Source of the DNA: Ectopseudomonas alcaliphila
GTDB lineage: Bacteria; Pseudomonadota; Gammaproteobacteria; Pseudomonadales; Pseudomonadaceae
DNA: 64,000 bases
NCBI RefSeq assembly: GCF_900101755.1
Contig: NZ_FNAE01000001.1
Location: 1,612,001 to 1,676,000 of the forward strand
Reading direction: 5' to 3'
In this document: piece after piece, positions 38,940-49,050 of the stretch
Layout of the letters: each line of letters opens with the position of its first letter
How positions within the stretch are numbered: the first letter of the stretch is position 1
The notes under the pieces: model-generated
What the model was told of the DNA's origin: nothing
What the model saw: only the letters and a program-made list of their open reading frames with translations
The model's database searches: none
Made by a program: the position numbers and the translations under genes

Positions 38940-39554
38940 ATGAAAACCCGCGAGCGCATCCTGCAAACCGCCCTGCTGCTGTTCAACCAGCAGGGCGAGC
39001 CCAACGTCTCGACCCTGGAGATCGCCAACGAACTGGAGATCAGTCCGGGCAATCTCTACTACCACTTCCACGGCAAGGAACCGCTGATTCTCGAACTGTT
39101 CGAGCGTTTCCAGGCTGAGATGGCGCCGCTGCTCGATCCTCCCGCCGAGGCGCAGCTGGATGTCGAGGACTACTGGCTGTTCCTCCACCTGATCGTCGAG
39201 CGCCTGGCGCAGTACCGTTTCCTGTTCCAGGACCTGTCCAACCTGGCAGGACGCCTGCCCAAGCTGGAGCGCGGCATCCGCCACTGGCTCAACGCACTCA
39301 AGCGCACCCTGGCGTCCCTGCTGGCACGCTTGATGGCCGATGGGCAACTGGTCAGCGATACCCGCGCCCTGGGCCAACTGGTGGAACAGATCACCCTGAC
39401 CCTGCTGTTTTCCCTGGATTACCAGCGCATCCTCGGCAACCACGGCGAAAGCCGCCTGGTGGTCTACCAGGTGATGATGCTGGTCGCGCCGCACCTGGCC
39501 CAGCCTTCACGCGGAGCCGTCGAGCACGTGGCGCAGCGTTATCTGGAAGCCTGA
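38940..39554 (+). CDS. phaD: TetR-family PHA regulator PhaD
   Basis: 204 residues from the ATG at 38940 (MKTRERILQTALLLF); the frame opens earlier without support. TetR helix-turn-helix at about 20-45 ('VSTLEIANELEISPGNLYYHFHGK'), then an all-helical ligand domain. In P. putida PhaD activates phaC1 and phaI promoters in response to an acyl-CoA-type effector. It is 2.7 kb from phaC2, instead of next to it, because of the regulator/MFS insertion; the 156-bp spacer must carry its own promoter. A bidirectional terminator follows. Confidence 0.95.
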   Translation: MKTRERILQTALLLFNQQGEPNVSTLEIANELEISPGNLYYHFHGKEPLILELFERFQAEMAPLLDPPAEAQLDVEDYWLFLHLIVERLAQYRFLFQDLSNLAGRLPKLERGIRHWLNALKRTLASLLARLMADGQLVSDTRALGQLVEQITLTLLFSLDYQRILGNHGESRLVVYQVMMLVAPHLAQPSRGAVEHVAQRYLEA

Positions 39555-39678
39555 GGCACTCCAGGACGTAGCGTGTGCAAAGCTGTAGGCCGTCAGGCAG
39601 GTAGAGCGGCACGGATTCGTGCGACCTGCTCGAGCAGTGCGAGAGACCGGTGACCCGGTTCGCCCCGTGCTTAAACGC

Positions 39679-39706
39679 AAACGCCCGGCACTGGGCCGGG
39701 CGTTTT
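39679..39706 (+). terminator. bidirectional terminator, phaD / phaF
   Basis: AAACGCCCGGC, loop ACTGG, GCCGGGCGTTT then more Ts: an 11-bp perfect stem. It lies between the convergent phaD and phaI-phaF genes and can stop both. Confidence 0.9.
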
Positions 39707-39720
39707 TGATCCTGAGAAAC

Positions 39721-40575
39721 TCAGGACGAAGTGGCTGGGGTTGCCGCAGTGGCAGCCGGAGCCGGTGCAGCGGCCGGCGTAGCAGCAGCGGCCGGAGCCG
39801 GAGCCGGTGCAGCCGGTTTCGGGGCAGCTGCCTTGGGCGCAGCAGGTTTCTTCGCCGCCGGCTTCTTCGCCGCAGCAGGTTTAGCTGCTGGTTTGGCGGC
39901 TGCCGCTGGCTTGGCAGCGGGTTTCGCGGCGGCCTTGGCTGCTGGTTTCGCCGCAGGTTTAGCTGCTGGCTTGGCAGCTGCAGGTTTCGCGGCAGCTTTC
40001 GCAGCGGCCGGTTTGGCAGCTGGCTTGGCTGCAGCCTTAGCAGCAGGCTTGGCGGCCGGCTTCGCTGCGGGTTTGGCCGCTGCTTTCGCAGCAGGCTTGG
40101 CGGCAGGTTTAGGTGCAGCTTTGGCAGCAGGCTTGGCAACCGACTTGGCCGATACGCCAGCGATCTTCTCCAACTGCTTGGTCAGGCTGTCGACCTTGTC
40201 ATTCAGTGCCTTGACCTCATTGCGGCTGGGCACGCCCAGACGCGAGATGGCATTGTTCAGACGCTTGTCGAAAGCCTCTTCCAACTCACCCCACTTGCCG
40301 ATCGCCTTGCCCCGGACTTCATCGACCTTGGACTTGGCGGAACCTACCTTGGAGCCGACACCGGCTTTCACCGCGTCAACCTGCTTGTCGACTTCGCTCT
40401 TGGCCAGCTTTTCAGCCTTCTCGCCGTCCTTGACCAGCGTGTCGAACAGCTTGGTGCCGTCCTTGCTGACCTTGGAGTAAGCGCCCAAGCCTGCCAACCA
40501 GATCTGACGCGAGTATTTCTCGACCTCGCCGATCCAGGAGCTGGTCTGTTTCTCGGTTTTCTTCTTAACAGCCAT
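39721..40575 (-). CDS. phaF: phasin PhaF with histone H1-like tail
   Basis: 284 residues from the ATG at 40575 (MAVKKKTEKQ). Residues 1-150 are the amphipathic phasin domain with a short coiled-coil ('ALNDKVDSLTKQLEKI') that coats PHA granules. Residues 150-284 are a low-complexity array of Lys-Pro-Ala-Ala units like eukaryotic H1 and AlgP, which binds DNA and helps share granules between daughter cells. The tail ends in Ala/Pro/Thr. It lies 10 nt after phaI. The repeat DNA is prone to length change. Confidence 0.96.
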   Translation of the reverse strand: MAVKKKTEKQTSSWIGEVEKYSRQIWLAGLGAYSKVSKDGTKLFDTLVKDGEKAEKLAKSEVDKQVDAVKAGVGSKVGSAKSKVDEVRGKAIGKWGELEEAFDKRLNNAISRLGVPSRNEVKALNDKVDSLTKQLEKIAGVSAKSVAKPAAKAAPKPAAKPAAKAAAKPAAKPAAKPAAKAAAKPAAKPAAAKAAAKPAAAKPAAKPAAKPAAKAAAKPAAKPAAAAKPAAKPAAAKKPAAKKPAAPKAAAPKPAAPAPAPAAAATPAAAPAPAATAATPATSS

Positions 40576-40585
40576 CCTGATCTCC

Positions 40586-41032
40586 TTATTTGGTACGCGC
40601 GACATGCTCGAGCAACGCGCTCAGCTCATCCAGCTTAGCAGAGAGTGCTTCAACATCCTGCTTGGACGGAATGCCGATACGGTTCAGAGCGGAAGCCACA
40701 CGAGTATCGAAAGCCTTCTCGATCTTGTCGAGTTGAACTTCGACCTTGCCTTTGACACTGGTGACATTGCTGTTGACCGACTGCTTGACCGATTCGATCT
40801 GGCTGTTGGCGGCTTCGACCTGCTCGTCGACCAGCTTCTTGCCTTTGCTTTCGACGCCTTCACCGGTTTTGACCAGTTCCTTGAAGTATTCGGCCCCCTC
40901 GCTACCCGCCTTGGCGTATGCGCCCAGGCCTGCGAGGTAGATCTTGCGGGCATAGCCCTTCACGTCGTCGAACAGACCGGCTTTGTCTTCGACCACGGCT
41001 TCTACTTTTTTCTTCACGGCAACTTTCGACAT
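40586..41032 (-). CDS. phaI: phasin PhaI
   Basis: 148 residues from the ATG at 41032 (MSKVAVKKKVEAV) with RBS GAGGTG. It shares the phasin domain with PhaF ('YARKIYLAGLGAYAKAG', 'RIGIPSKQDVEALSAKLDEL') but has no histone-like tail. It covers granules and limits coalescence. First gene of phaI-phaF; its promoter region at 41033-41165 is AT-richer than the surroundings, but I cannot assign boxes. Confidence 0.96.
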   Translation of the reverse strand: MSKVAVKKKVEAVVEDKAGLFDDVKGYARKIYLAGLGAYAKAGSEGAEYFKELVKTGEGVESKGKKLVDEQVEAANSQIESVKQSVNSNVTSVKGKVEVQLDKIEKAFDTRVASALNRIGIPSKQDVEALSAKLDELSALLEHVARTK

Positions 41033-41165
41033 GGTGCACCTCACGCGCTTTGACAGTTAGCGGAAACGCCCACGGAATGCAGGCTTGGGTACACCCTAAG
41101 GAGAAAAATTAGAAATCGCATACTAGGAACAGGCGACAGCATGCATGCCCAAGCGACCCAGAGGC

Positions 41166-41186
41166 GGTGCGCACAGCGCACCCTAC
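41166..41186. repeat. REP-like palindrome, GTAGGGTGCGCnGTGCGCACC family
   Basis: GGTGCGCACAGCGCACCCTAC; a copy differing at one base is at 61445-61465 in the carnitine operon. It lies between the granule-associated gene and phaI. Confidence 0.7.
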
Positions 41187-41202
41187 TGGCTTGCCACTGC
41201 TC

Positions 41203-41478
41203 TCAGGCCAGCGACTTGTCCAGCACCTGCTCGATTTCGCGCTGGATCATGCCGCCCATGGGCGACAGCAACAGCCCCAGCTTGAGCTCAACACGCACGG
41301 TATCGTCCCCAACCGCGATGCTGCCGTCGGCACCGCTGCGCTTGAACTCCAGGGTGTCGCCGTTCCAGCGGTAGCGCACGTTGTATTCGCTGGCCAGACG
41401 CTCGGCCAGACGCTCGGCTTTCTCCCGCGCGGCCTCGCGGCCAAGGGAATGGGATCGTTCGACACGAATACGGGACAT
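41203..41478 (-). CDS. polyhydroxyalkanoic acid system family protein
   Basis: 91 residues, a single small domain of the PHA-granule-region family ('LGREAAREKAERLAERLASEYNVRYRW ... GMIQREIEQVLDKSLA'). Members lie beside phaI/phaF in pseudomonads, but their biochemical role is unclear. The sequence looks like an alpha-beta-beta-alpha fold without catalytic motifs. It is on the same strand as phaI, 170 nt upstream with a REP-like element between, so co-transcription is uncertain. Confidence 0.82.
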   Translation of the reverse strand: MSRIRVERSHSLGREAAREKAERLAERLASEYNVRYRWNGDTLEFKRSGADGSIAVGDDTVRVELKLGLLLSPMGGMIQREIEQVLDKSLA

Positions 41479-41624
41479 GACAGCTCCTCAATCAGGCAGG
41501 CGCCGCAGCACTGCGGCATGAAGTCACAGCACTCTAACAGCCCGCCAACCCACCTGGCACCCAGGCAAGACAAAGGCGGCAGGCGGCTTTAGAATGGCCA
41601 GGTTTTTTACCTGGTGAGAGCGAC

Positions 41625-42395
41625 ATGAGCGATCCACGCAAGGCCCACGAGCAGGAACCCACCACCCACTTCGGTTTCCAGGACGTGCCGGAAAGCCAGA
41701 AGGCGGAGAAGGTGGCCGAAGTCTTCCACTCGGTGGCGGCCAAGTACGACCTGATGAACGACGTGCTATCCGGTGGCCTGCATCGCCTGTGGAAGCGCTT
41801 CACCATCGAGCTGTCCGGCGTGCGCACCGGTAACCGCGTGCTGGATATCGCGGGTGGCACCGGCGACCTGACGCGCAAGTTCGCCAGCATCGTCGGCCCA
41901 ACCGGTCAGGTGGTGCTGGCCGATATCAACGACTCCATGCTCAAGGTCGGTCGTGATCGCCTGCTGGACAAGGGCGTGGCCGGCAACGTGCAGTTCGTCC
42001 AGGCTGACGCCGAGAAGCTGCCATTCCCCGATAACCACTTCGACGTGGTCACCATCGCCTTCGGTCTGCGCAACGTCACCCACAAGGAAGACGCCCTGCG
42101 CTCGATGCTGCGCGTGCTCAAGCCGGGCGGCCGCCTGCTCGTGCTGGAGTTCTCCAAGCCCGGCAACCCGCTGCTGGCCAAGGTCTACGACACCTACTCG
42201 TTCAGCTTCATGCCGCTGGCCGGCAAGTTGATCACCAACGATTCGGAAAGCTACCGCTACCTGGCCGAGTCGATCCGCATGCACCCGGATCAGGAAACGC
42301 TCAAGGCGATGATGGTCGAGGCCGGCTTCGAGCGCGTCACCTACCACAACATGACCGGCGGCATCGTCGCCCTGCATCGCGGCATCAAACCTTAA
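41625..42395 (+). CDS. ubiE: ubiquinone/menaquinone C-methyltransferase
   Basis: 256 residues. SAM-dependent methyltransferase that methylates the demethoxy-quinol ring. Motif I '[10 protein letters not shown]' at 72-81, with '[15 protein letters not shown]' and '[16 protein letters not shown]' typical of UbiE. The N-terminal '[25 protein letters not shown]' is family-specific. First of ubiE-ubiJ-ubiB; the stop overlaps the ubiJ start (TAATG). Confidence 0.98.
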   Translation: MSDPRKAHEQEPTTHFGFQDVPESQKAEKVAEVFHSVAAKYDLMNDVLSGGLHRLWKRFTIELSGVRTGNRVLDIAGGTGDLTRKFASIVGPTGQVVLADINDSMLKVGRDRLLDKGVAGNVQFVQADAEKLPFPDNHFDVVTIAFGLRNVTHKEDALRSMLRVLKPGGRLLVLEFSKPGNPLLAKVYDTYSFSFMPLAGKLITNDSESYRYLAESIRMHPDQETLKAMMVEAGFERVTYHNMTGGIVALHRGIKP

Positions 42396-43012
42396 TGCTC
42401 ATCATGGGCTTGCTGGCAGGCGTCGAGACTGGCCTCAACCGCGTCCTGCGCCTCGATGGCACGGCCTTGCCGCGTCTGCAGGCACTGAGCGGCAAGGTCA
42501 TCGCCGTGCAGTGTCAGAGCCCGGCACTGGAGCTGTTCATCCTGCCCAGCGGCGACGGCCTGCAACTCGCCGCACAGTGGCACGCTGCGGCTGACTGCAC
42601 CCTGACGGCCCCGGCCGCCAGCCTGGCACGCCTGGCCCTGAGCCGCGAGAAAACCGCCGCCCTGCACCGCCCCGAGGTATCACTCGATGGCGACAGCGCG
42701 GTGCTGCTGCAACTGGCCGGCATCCTCCAGGATCTGGAGCTGGACTGGGAATACGAGCTCTCCCGCTGGCTCGGCCCGGTGGCCACCACCCTGCTCGCGG
42801 GTCACCTGCGCAGCCGGGCCAATCTCGCCAGCCACGGCGCCGCCAGCCTCAAGCAGAATCTGGCCGACTACCTGGCCGAAGAGTCACGCACCCTGGTGGG
42901 CCAGCGCGAAGCCGATGCGCGTTTCGCCGAGCTGGATCAACTCAAACTCGCCCTCGACCGCCTGGAAGCACGCATCGAGCGCCTCACTTCTGCCAATAAG
43001 TCCGACGCATGA
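42395..43012 (+). CDS. ubiJ: ubiquinone biosynthesis accessory factor UbiJ (SCP2 domain)
   Basis: 205 residues. An SCP2-like lipid-binding domain (about 15-120) that holds quinone intermediates in the soluble Ubi metabolon together with UbiK, followed by a C-terminal coiled-coil ('[23 protein letters not shown]'). The start is taken at the overlap with ubiE; an ATG three codons later is also possible. It ends in a 4-base overlap with ubiB. The position between ubiE and ubiB is diagnostic. Confidence 0.94.
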   Translation: MLIMGLLAGVETGLNRVLRLDGTALPRLQALSGKVIAVQCQSPALELFILPSGDGLQLAAQWHAAADCTLTAPAASLARLALSREKTAALHRPEVSLDGDSAVLLQLAGILQDLELDWEYELSRWLGPVATTLLAGHLRSRANLASHGAASLKQNLADYLAEESRTLVGQREADARFAELDQLKLALDRLEARIERLTSANKSDA

Positions 43013-44592
43013 AGCTGCTTGCCGTTCGCCGCCTGTTGCGCATCCAGCGCGTAGTCATCCGCTATCAACTGGACGAGATGCTCTTCGAGCTGCCGCTGCC
43101 ATTCTGGCTGCGCGCGCTGTCCTGCCTGCTGCCCTGGCGCTGGCTGCCACGCAAGCCGCTGGCGCTGTCGCGCGGCGCACGCCTGCGTCTGGCACTCGAA
43201 GACCTGGGGCCGATCTTCATCAAGTTCGGCCAACTGCTGTCCACCCGCCGCGACCTGCTGCCGCCGGACATCGCCGACGAACTGGCGCGCCTGCAGGATC
43301 AGGTACCGCCCTTCCCCGAAGCCCAGGCCATCGCCCTGATCGAAGCCCAACTCGGCGCCCCGGTGAGCGAGCTTTTCGCCCGCTTCGACAGCCAGCCGCT
43401 GGCCTCGGCCTCGGTCGCGCAGGTACATGCCGCGCAGCTCAAGAGTGGCGAGCAGGTGGTGGTCAAGGTGGTGCGCCCCGGTCTCAAACCGGTGATCCGC
43501 CAGGACCTGGCCTGGCTGTTCCTGATCGCCCGCATTGCCGAAAAGGCTTCGGCCGATGCCCGCCGCCTACGCCCGGTGGAAGTGGTCAGCGACTACGAAA
43601 AAACCATTTTCGATGAACTCGATCTGCTGCGCGAAGCCGCCAACGCCAGCCAGCTGCGGCGCAACTTCGACGGCTCGCCGCTGCTCTACGTGCCGCAGGT
43701 GTACTGGGACCTGTGCCGCCACCAGGTGCTGGTGATGGAGCGCATCTACGGCATCCCGGTGACCGACCTGGCCACCCTGGCCGACCAGCGCACCGACATG
43801 AAGCTACTGGCCGAGCGCGGTGTGGAGATCTTCTTCACCCAGGTGTTCCGCGACAGTTTCTTCCACGCCGACATGCACCCCGGCAACATCTTCGTCAGCA
43901 CCCGCACACCCTGGAGCCCGCAGTACATTGCCATCGACTGCGGCATCATCGGCAGCCTCACCGACGAGGACCAGGATTACCTGGCGCGCAACCTGATCGC
44001 CTTCTTCAAGCGCGACTACCGCAAGGTGGCGCAGCTGCACATCGACTCGGGCTGGGTGCCGGCCGACACCAAGGTCAACGAGTTCGAGGCGGCAATCCGC
44101 ACCGTGTGCGAGCCGATCTTCGAGAAACCACTGAAGGACATTTCCTTCGGCCAGCTGCTGCTGCGCCTGTTCCAGACCGCCCGGCGTTTCAATATGGAAG
44201 TGCAGCCGCAGCTGGTGCTGCTGCAGAAGACCCTACTCAATATCGAAGGCCTGGGCCGTCAGCTCTACCCCGATCTGGATCTGTGGAGCACCGCGCAGCC
44301 CTTCCTCGAACGCTGGATGCGCGAGCGCATCAGCCCGCTGCATCTGCTGCGCAACCTGCAGCAACAAGCCGAGCAGGTACCGCACCTGTCACAGATCGCC
44401 CGCGACACCCTGGAGCGTCTGCAGCAGCCGGTACAGGTCCAGACCACCGCATCGCGCGATCACTGGGCACTGCGCCTGCTTGGCGCGGCGCTGATCGGCG
44501 CCGGCGCTATGCAGGGCCTGGCGCCACTGCTGGCCACCTGGCCAGCCTGGCTGATGGTCGGAGGCGGGCTCTATCTGGTGCTGCGCCGATAG
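43009..44592 (+). CDS. ubiB: ubiquinone biosynthesis kinase-like protein UbiB
   Basis: 527 residues. An atypical kinase/ATPase of the ADCK family. The KxGQ signature is in '[16 protein letters not shown]' (about 66-81), the Ala-rich nucleotide loop is near '[15 protein letters not shown]', and '[10 protein letters not shown]' corresponds to the catalytic loop with 'DCGIIGSL' as the DFG-like metal site. Two C-terminal transmembrane helices (about 480-525) anchor it. It aids ubiquinone synthesis, probably by extracting membrane intermediates. Confidence 0.98.
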   Translation: MKLLAVRRLLRIQRVVIRYQLDEMLFELPLPFWLRALSCLLPWRWLPRKPLALSRGARLRLALEDLGPIFIKFGQLLSTRRDLLPPDIADELARLQDQVPPFPEAQAIALIEAQLGAPVSELFARFDSQPLASASVAQVHAAQLKSGEQVVVKVVRPGLKPVIRQDLAWLFLIARIAEKASADARRLRPVEVVSDYEKTIFDELDLLREAANASQLRRNFDGSPLLYVPQVYWDLCRHQVLVMERIYGIPVTDLATLADQRTDMKLLAERGVEIFFTQVFRDSFFHADMHPGNIFVSTRTPWSPQYIAIDCGIIGSLTDEDQDYLARNLIAFFKRDYRKVAQLHIDSGWVPADTKVNEFEAAIRTVCEPIFEKPLKDISFGQLLLRLFQTARRFNMEVQPQLVLLQKTLLNIEGLGRQLYPDLDLWSTAQPFLERWMRERISPLHLLRNLQQQAEQVPHLSQIARDTLERLQQPVQVQTTASRDHWALRLLGAALIGAGAMQGLAPLLATWPAWLMVGGGLYLVLRR

Positions 44593-44665
44593 CCAGTTGG
44601 CTGCGGCACTGGCACACTTGGCGAATTCACGGGCCGAGGCCCGGCGAGACAGACACGGAATACCG

Positions 44666-45064
44666 ATGAACGATTGGCTCGATGAAATCCACTGGAACGA
44701 AGACGGCCTGGTGCCGGCCATCGCCCAGGACCACCAGAGCGGCCGCATCCTGATGATGGCCTGGATGAACCGCGAATCCCTCGCCCTCACCGCCAGCGAA
44801 CAACGCGCCATCTACTGGTCGCGCTCACGTGGCAAGTTGTGGCGCAAGGGTGAGGAATCCGGTCATGTGCAGAAGCTGCACGAGCTGCGCCTGGACTGCG
44901 ACGCCGATGTCATCGTACTGATGGTCGAACAACTGGGCGGCATCGCCTGCCACACCGGTCGCGAAAGCTGCTTCTATCGGGTATACGAGAATGGCGGCTG
45001 GAAAACCGTCGACGCCGTGCTGAAAGATCCGCACGCCATCTATGCAGGACACCGCCATGAGTGA
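44666..45064 (+). CDS. hisI: phosphoribosyl-AMP cyclohydrolase
   Basis: 132 residues from the ATG at 44666 ([14 protein letters not shown]). The third step of histidine synthesis, opening the PR-AMP ring. '[17 protein letters not shown]', '[20 protein letters not shown]', the Asp/Cys metal residues in 'LDCDADV' and '[10 protein letters not shown]' are conserved. It is separate from hisE, unlike the fused enteric HisIE, and overlaps hisE by 8 bases. Confidence 0.98.
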   Translation: MNDWLDEIHWNEDGLVPAIAQDHQSGRILMMAWMNRESLALTASEQRAIYWSRSRGKLWRKGEESGHVQKLHELRLDCDADVIVLMVEQLGGIACHTGRESCFYRVYENGGWKTVDAVLKDPHAIYAGHRHE

Positions 45065-45392
45065 CACCCTGAGCCGCCTGGCCGAGGTACTGGAGTCGCG
45101 CAAGGGCGCAGCGGCCGACAGCTCCTACGTCGCCAGCCTGTATCACAAGGGCCTGAACAAGATTCTGGAAAAGGTCGGCGAGGAATCGGTGGAAACCATC
45201 CTCGCCGCCAAGGACGCCGCCGCCAGCGGTGACTGCAAGGACCTGATCTACGAAACCGCCGACCTGTGGTTCCATAGCCTGGTCATGCTCGCCGCCCTCG
45301 GCCAGCATCCCCAGGCCGTACTGGATGAACTGGATCGCCGTTTCGGCCTCTCCGGCCACGCGGAAAAAGCCGCGCGACCGCAATCCGAATAA
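45057..45392 (+). CDS. hisE: phosphoribosyl-ATP pyrophosphatase
   Basis: 111 residues from the ATG at 45057 ([12 protein letters not shown]). The second step of histidine synthesis, an all-alpha MazG-like hydrolase with the acidic metal-binding helices '[17 protein letters not shown]' and '[16 protein letters not shown]'. It overlaps hisI by 8 bases and lies 23 bases before tatA. Confidence 0.98.
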   Translation: MSDTLSRLAEVLESRKGAAADSSYVASLYHKGLNKILEKVGEESVETILAAKDAAASGDCKDLIYETADLWFHSLVMLAALGQHPQAVLDELDRRFGLSGHAEKAARPQSE

Positions 45393-45415
45393 ACCTTCAT
45401 AACGGAGTACATATC

Positions 45416-45649
45416 ATGGGTTTCGGCGGTATCAGCATCTGGCAACTCCTGATCATCCTGCTCATCGTGGTCATGCTGTTCGGCACCAAGCGCCTGAAAG
45501 GCCTGGGCTCGGATCTGGGCGACGCGATCAAGGGTTTCCGCAAATCGATGGATAGCGGCGAAGCTGAAAAGCCAGCCGTGGAAGACCCCAAGGGCCAGAC
45601 CATCGACGCCCAGGCACACAAGGTCGAAGAGCCAGCGAAGAAAGACTAA
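45416..45649 (+). CDS. tatA: twin-arginine translocase subunit TatA
   Basis: 77 residues. A short periplasmic N-terminus, one transmembrane helix (about 8-22), the '[22 protein letters not shown]' hinge and amphipathic helix, and a charged tail. It forms the size-adapting pore component for folded Tat substrates. First of tatABC, RBS GGAG. Confidence 0.98.
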   Translation: MGFGGISIWQLLIILLIVVMLFGTKRLKGLGSDLGDAIKGFRKSMDSGEAEKPAVEDPKGQTIDAQAHKVEEPAKKD

Positions 45650-45652
45650 GCC

Positions 45653-45988
45653 ATGTTCGACATCGGTTTTACCGAGCTGCTGCTGGTCGGTCTGGTGGCC
45701 CTGGTGGTGCTCGGCCCTGAGCGCCTGCCAGGTGCCGTGCGTACGGCCAGCCTGTGGATCGGCCGGATCAAGCGCAGCTTCAACTCGATCAAGGCCGAGG
45801 TGGAACGCGAGATCGGCGCTGATGAAATTCGCCGTCAGTTGCACAACGAGCGGATTCTCGAGCTCGAGCGCGAGATGAAGGCAATGAAGCAGGACATTCT
45901 CGGCACTGGCACTGGCAGCAACAGTCAGCCTGCCGAGAACGTCGCCGAAGCAGCCCCGAGCGTTCAGGACAAGAATCCCCAGCCATGA
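45653..45988 (+). CDS. tatB: twin-arginine translocase subunit TatB
   Basis: 111 residues. '[26 protein letters not shown]' is the TatB-type transmembrane helix with the conserved Glu8 and the GPERLP hinge, then an amphipathic helix and a longer coiled region. With TatC it recognises twin-arginine signal peptides. It starts 3 bases after tatA and overlaps tatC by 4. Confidence 0.98.
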   Translation: MFDIGFTELLLVGLVALVVLGPERLPGAVRTASLWIGRIKRSFNSIKAEVEREIGADEIRRQLHNERILELEREMKAMKQDILGTGTGSNSQPAENVAEAAPSVQDKNPQP

Positions 45989-46779
45989 GCAAAAATTCGC
46001 AAGACGACCAGGAAATGCCTCTGGTCTCGCACCTGGCCGAACTGCGTACACGCCTGTTGCACTGCGTGGTGATCATCCTGCTGATCTTCGCCGGCCTGTT
46101 CTACTTCGCCCAGGACATCTACGCCCTGGTCGCCGCGCCGCTACGCGCCTATCTGCCGGACGGTGCGACGATGATCGCCACCGGCGTCGCCTCGCCGTTT
46201 CTCACGCCCTTCAAGCTGACCCTGATGTGCGCGCTGTTTCTCGGCATGCCGGTGATCCTGCACCAGGCCTGGGGTTTCATCGCGCCAGGGCTGTACACCC
46301 ATGAGCGGCGCATCGCGGTGCCGCTGCTGATCTCCAGCATCTTCCTGTTCTATGCCGGTATGGCCTTCGCCTACTTCGTGGTGTTCCCGATCATGTTCGG
46401 CTTCTTCGCCAGCGTGACCCCGGAAGGCGTGGCGATGATGACCGACATCGGCCAGTACCTGGATTTCGTCCTGACCCTGTTCTTCGCCTTTGGCGTGGCG
46501 TTCGAGATCCCCATCGCCACCTTTCTGCTGATCTGGGTCGGCATCGTCGACGTCGCTACCCTGCGCAAGAGCCGTCCCTACGTGATCGTCGGCTGCTTCG
46601 CGGTCGGCATGGTGCTGACGCCGCCGGACGTGTTCTCGCAGACCTTGCTGGCCCTGCCGATGTGGCTGCTGTTCGAGGCCGGCGTGCTGGCTGGCGCGCT
46701 GGTCAAGCGCAAGCGCGACCAGGAACAGGCCGAAGAAGAAGCCAAGCCCGAAGACCAACCGCCCGCGCCACTGCCGTGA
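45985..46779 (+). CDS. tatC: twin-arginine translocase subunit TatC
   Basis: 264 residues, six transmembrane helices. '[14 protein letters not shown]' at the N-terminus (the E in HLxELRxR binds the RR signal), 'FITPFK'-like '[12 protein letters not shown]', and '[11 protein letters not shown]' with the conserved Phe/Glu are present. A charged C-terminal tail ([16 protein letters not shown]). It overlaps the rsmE start (GTGA) by 4 bases. Confidence 0.98.
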   Translation: MSKNSQDDQEMPLVSHLAELRTRLLHCVVIILLIFAGLFYFAQDIYALVAAPLRAYLPDGATMIATGVASPFLTPFKLTLMCALFLGMPVILHQAWGFIAPGLYTHERRIAVPLLISSIFLFYAGMAFAYFVVFPIMFGFFASVTPEGVAMMTDIGQYLDFVLTLFFAFGVAFEIPIATFLLIWVGIVDVATLRKSRPYVIVGCFAVGMVLTPPDVFSQTLLALPMWLLFEAGVLAGALVKRKRDQEQAEEEAKPEDQPPAPLP

Positions 46780-47486
46780 ACCTGCTGCTGCTGGAAGACG
46801 CCGACTTCGTCGACGGCGATCGGGTACGCCTCAGTGGCAGGCGCCTGAAGCATCTACATGAAGTGCATCGCGCAGAAGCAGGTGACCGTCTGCGCGTCGG
46901 GCGCCTTGGTGGGTTGATGGGCGAAGGTCGACTGGTCGCCCTGGATGCCGAGCACGCTGAACTGCAGGTCAGCCTCGAGCAAGCACCACCGGCCAAGCTG
47001 CCGCTGACCCTGATCCTCGCCCTGCCACGCCCGAAGATGCTCAAGCGCGTGCTGCAGACGGTCAGCGCCATGGGCGTACCACGCCTGGTACTGCTCAACA
47101 GCTATCGCGTGGAGAAGAGTTTCTGGCAGACGCCATTCCTCGAACCGGAAGCGATCCGGGAACAGCTGATTCTCGGCCTGGAGCAGGCGCGCGACACGGT
47201 ACTGCCTGAGGTGAGCATCGAGAAGCGCTTCAAGCCCTTCGTCGAAGACCGCCTACCGGCCCTGGCGGCGGGAACGCTTGGCCTGACCGGCCATCCCGGC
47301 GATTACCCGGCCTGCCCACGTGCGGTGCAGGAACCAGTGACCCTGGCCATCGGCCCGGAAGGCGGCTGGATTCCTTACGAAGTCGAGTTGCTGCGCGAAG
47401 CCGCAGGCCTGCAACCGGTACAGCTTGGCGAACGTATTCTGCGGGTGGAAACGGCGGTGCCGGTGCTGTTGGCCAGGTTGTTCTGA
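46776..47486 (+). CDS. rsmE: 16S rRNA m3U1498 methyltransferase
   Basis: 236 residues with a GTG start at 46776 overlapping the tatC stop; longer frames run inside tatC. N-terminal PUA-like domain ('[24 protein letters not shown]') and a C-terminal SPOUT knot with '[17 protein letters not shown]' and '[19 protein letters not shown]', the SAM-binding elements. It methylates U1498 of 16S rRNA. Last gene of the ubi-his-tat run. Confidence 0.97.
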   Translation: MNLLLLEDADFVDGDRVRLSGRRLKHLHEVHRAEAGDRLRVGRLGGLMGEGRLVALDAEHAELQVSLEQAPPAKLPLTLILALPRPKMLKRVLQTVSAMGVPRLVLLNSYRVEKSFWQTPFLEPEAIREQLILGLEQARDTVLPEVSIEKRFKPFVEDRLPALAAGTLGLTGHPGDYPACPRAVQEPVTLAIGPEGGWIPYEVELLREAAGLQPVQLGERILRVETAVPVLLARLF

Positions 47487-47496
47487 TGCCTTGGCT

Positions 47497-47520
47497 GTGG
47501 ACAAGCTTCGCGTTGTCCAC
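47497..47520. repeat. REP-like hairpin after rsmE
   Basis: GTGGACAA, 8-nt loop, TTGTCCAC: a perfect 8-bp stem between convergent rsmE and dtd. A partial copy of another REP family (GTAGGAGCGAGCTACCGCT) begins near 47552. These may end both transcripts. Confidence 0.55.
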
Positions 47521-47566
47521 CCTAGGCACCAAGAACGCGTGAGCAACCTGTAGGAGCGAGCTACCG

Positions 47567-48004
47567 CTATACCTCGAGCAGGAATGTCACCGGCCCATCG
47601 TTGACCAGGTGCACCTGCATGTTGGCGCCGAAGCGTCCGGTGGCGACCTGCGGGTGCTGGGCTCTGGCCATTTCGACCAGAGCATCGAACAGCGCAGCAC
47701 CCTGCGCGGGCGGCGCGGCGCTGGAGAAGCTGGGGCGCATGCCGCTCTTGGTGTCGGCAGCCAGGGTGAACTGTGACACCAGCAACAGCCCGCCTTGTAC
47801 GTCCGTCAGCGAGCGGTTCATCTTGCCCGCCTCGTCGCTGAATACCCGATAGTTCAACAGCTTGTGCAGGGCACGGGACAGACTGGCCTGATCGTCCTGC
47901 GGCTCGATGCCGACCAGCGCCAGCAGCCCCTGATCGATGCTGCCCACCACCTCGCCTTCGACCTCAACCCGCGCGCCAGTGACGCGCTGGATCAGCAGCT
48001 TCAT
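47567..48004 (-). CDS. dtd: D-aminoacyl-tRNA deacylase
   Basis: 145 residues. It hydrolyses D-aminoacyl-tRNA to prevent D-residue incorporation. The family's two signatures are present: '[20 protein letters not shown]' (SQFTL) and the C-terminal '[11 protein letters not shown]' (Gly-cisPro). Its start overlaps the pip stop by 4 bases, so the two form an operon. Confidence 0.98.
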   Translation of the reverse strand: MKLLIQRVTGARVEVEGEVVGSIDQGLLALVGIEPQDDQASLSRALHKLLNYRVFSDEAGKMNRSLTDVQGGLLLVSQFTLAADTKSGMRPSFSSAAPPAQGAALFDALVEMARAQHPQVATGRFGANMQVHLVNDGPVTFLLEV

Positions 48005-48972
48005 GCATCCTCCGGCGGCAGGTCGAGCAGGCGCCGGGCCATCTGTTCGGCGGAGCGGATCAGCGCATCGGTGATGCCGGGTTCCGCCGCCGAGTGGCCG
48101 GCGTCACGGATGATCTGCAGTTCGCTGTTGGGCCAGGCCTGGTGCAGCGCCCAGGCGTTGTCCAGCGGGCAGATGGCGTCATAGCGGCCATGCACGATGA
48201 TGCCCGGCAGGTGGGCGATCTTCGGCATGTCGCGGAGCAGCTGGTTAGGTTCGAGGAAGGCGTCGTTGACGAAGTAGTGGCACTCGATACGGGCGATGGA
48301 CAGCGCCCGGTGCGCCTCACTGAAACGGTCGACTACCTGGGTATTGGGACGCAGGGTCGCGGTACGCCCTTCCCAGGTCGACCAGGCCTTGGCCGCATGC
48401 ATCTGGGCAATCTGGTCGGCACCCGTCAGGCGCTTGTAGAAGGCCTGCATCAGGTCGCCACGCTCCTCCACCGGGATGGGCGCCACGTAGTCTTCCCAGT
48501 AATCGGGGAACAGGCGGCTGGCGCCCTCCTGATAGAACCAGCTGAACTCCTGCGGCCGACACAGGAAAATGCCGCGCAGAATCAGTCCATGCACGCGCTG
48601 CGGATGCGCCTGTGCATACGCCAACGCCAGGGTCGAGCCCCAGGAGCCGCCGAACAGCACGAACTTGTCGATGGCCAGATGCTCGCGAATACGCTCGATA
48701 TCGGCAATCAGCGCCTGGGTGGTGTTGTTCTCCAGACTCGCGTGCGGCGTGGAACGACCGCAGCCGCGCTGGTCGAAGGTGACGATGCGGTACAGGGCGG
48801 GATCGAAGTAACGGCGGCTGGCAGAATCGCAACCAGCGCCGGGGCCTCCATGGATGAACAGTACCGGCAACCCATCCGCAGAGCCGCTCTCGTCGATATA
48901 CAGCACGTGCGGCTGCTCGACCGCCAGTTCATGGCGAGCGTAGGGTTTGATCTCCGGGTACAAAGTCTGCAT
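48001..48972 (-). CDS. pip: proline iminopeptidase
   Basis: 323 residues. An alpha/beta hydrolase releasing N-terminal proline from peptides. '[10 protein letters not shown]' oxyanion motif, nucleophile Ser110 in 'GGSWGS', Asp265 in 'HGRYDAICP' and His293 in '[10 protein letters not shown]' complete the triad. 'DQRGCGRS' is typical. No signal peptide; cytoplasmic. It is divergent from a small lipoprotein gene and followed by dtd. Confidence 0.96.
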   Translation of the reverse strand: MQTLYPEIKPYARHELAVEQPHVLYIDESGSADGLPVLFIHGGPGAGCDSASRRYFDPALYRIVTFDQRGCGRSTPHASLENNTTQALIADIERIREHLAIDKFVLFGGSWGSTLALAYAQAHPQRVHGLILRGIFLCRPQEFSWFYQEGASRLFPDYWEDYVAPIPVEERGDLMQAFYKRLTGADQIAQMHAAKAWSTWEGRTATLRPNTQVVDRFSEAHRALSIARIECHYFVNDAFLEPNQLLRDMPKIAHLPGIIVHGRYDAICPLDNAWALHQAWPNSELQIIRDAGHSAAEPGITDALIRSAEQMARRLLDLPPEDA

Positions 48973-49050
48973 GGTTGGCTCCTGTTGGCTGGGCTACAAC
49001 TGCCGTGTTCCACTCTGCCCGGCATCATAACCATGAAAAGGAAGTTCGGC

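Noticed and set aside
39731..40480. Gly/Ala-rich plus-strand frame opposite phaF
   Set aside because: It is the complement of the Lys-Pro-Ala-Ala repeat codons, not a PE/PGRS-like gene; phaF and its terminator explain the DNA.
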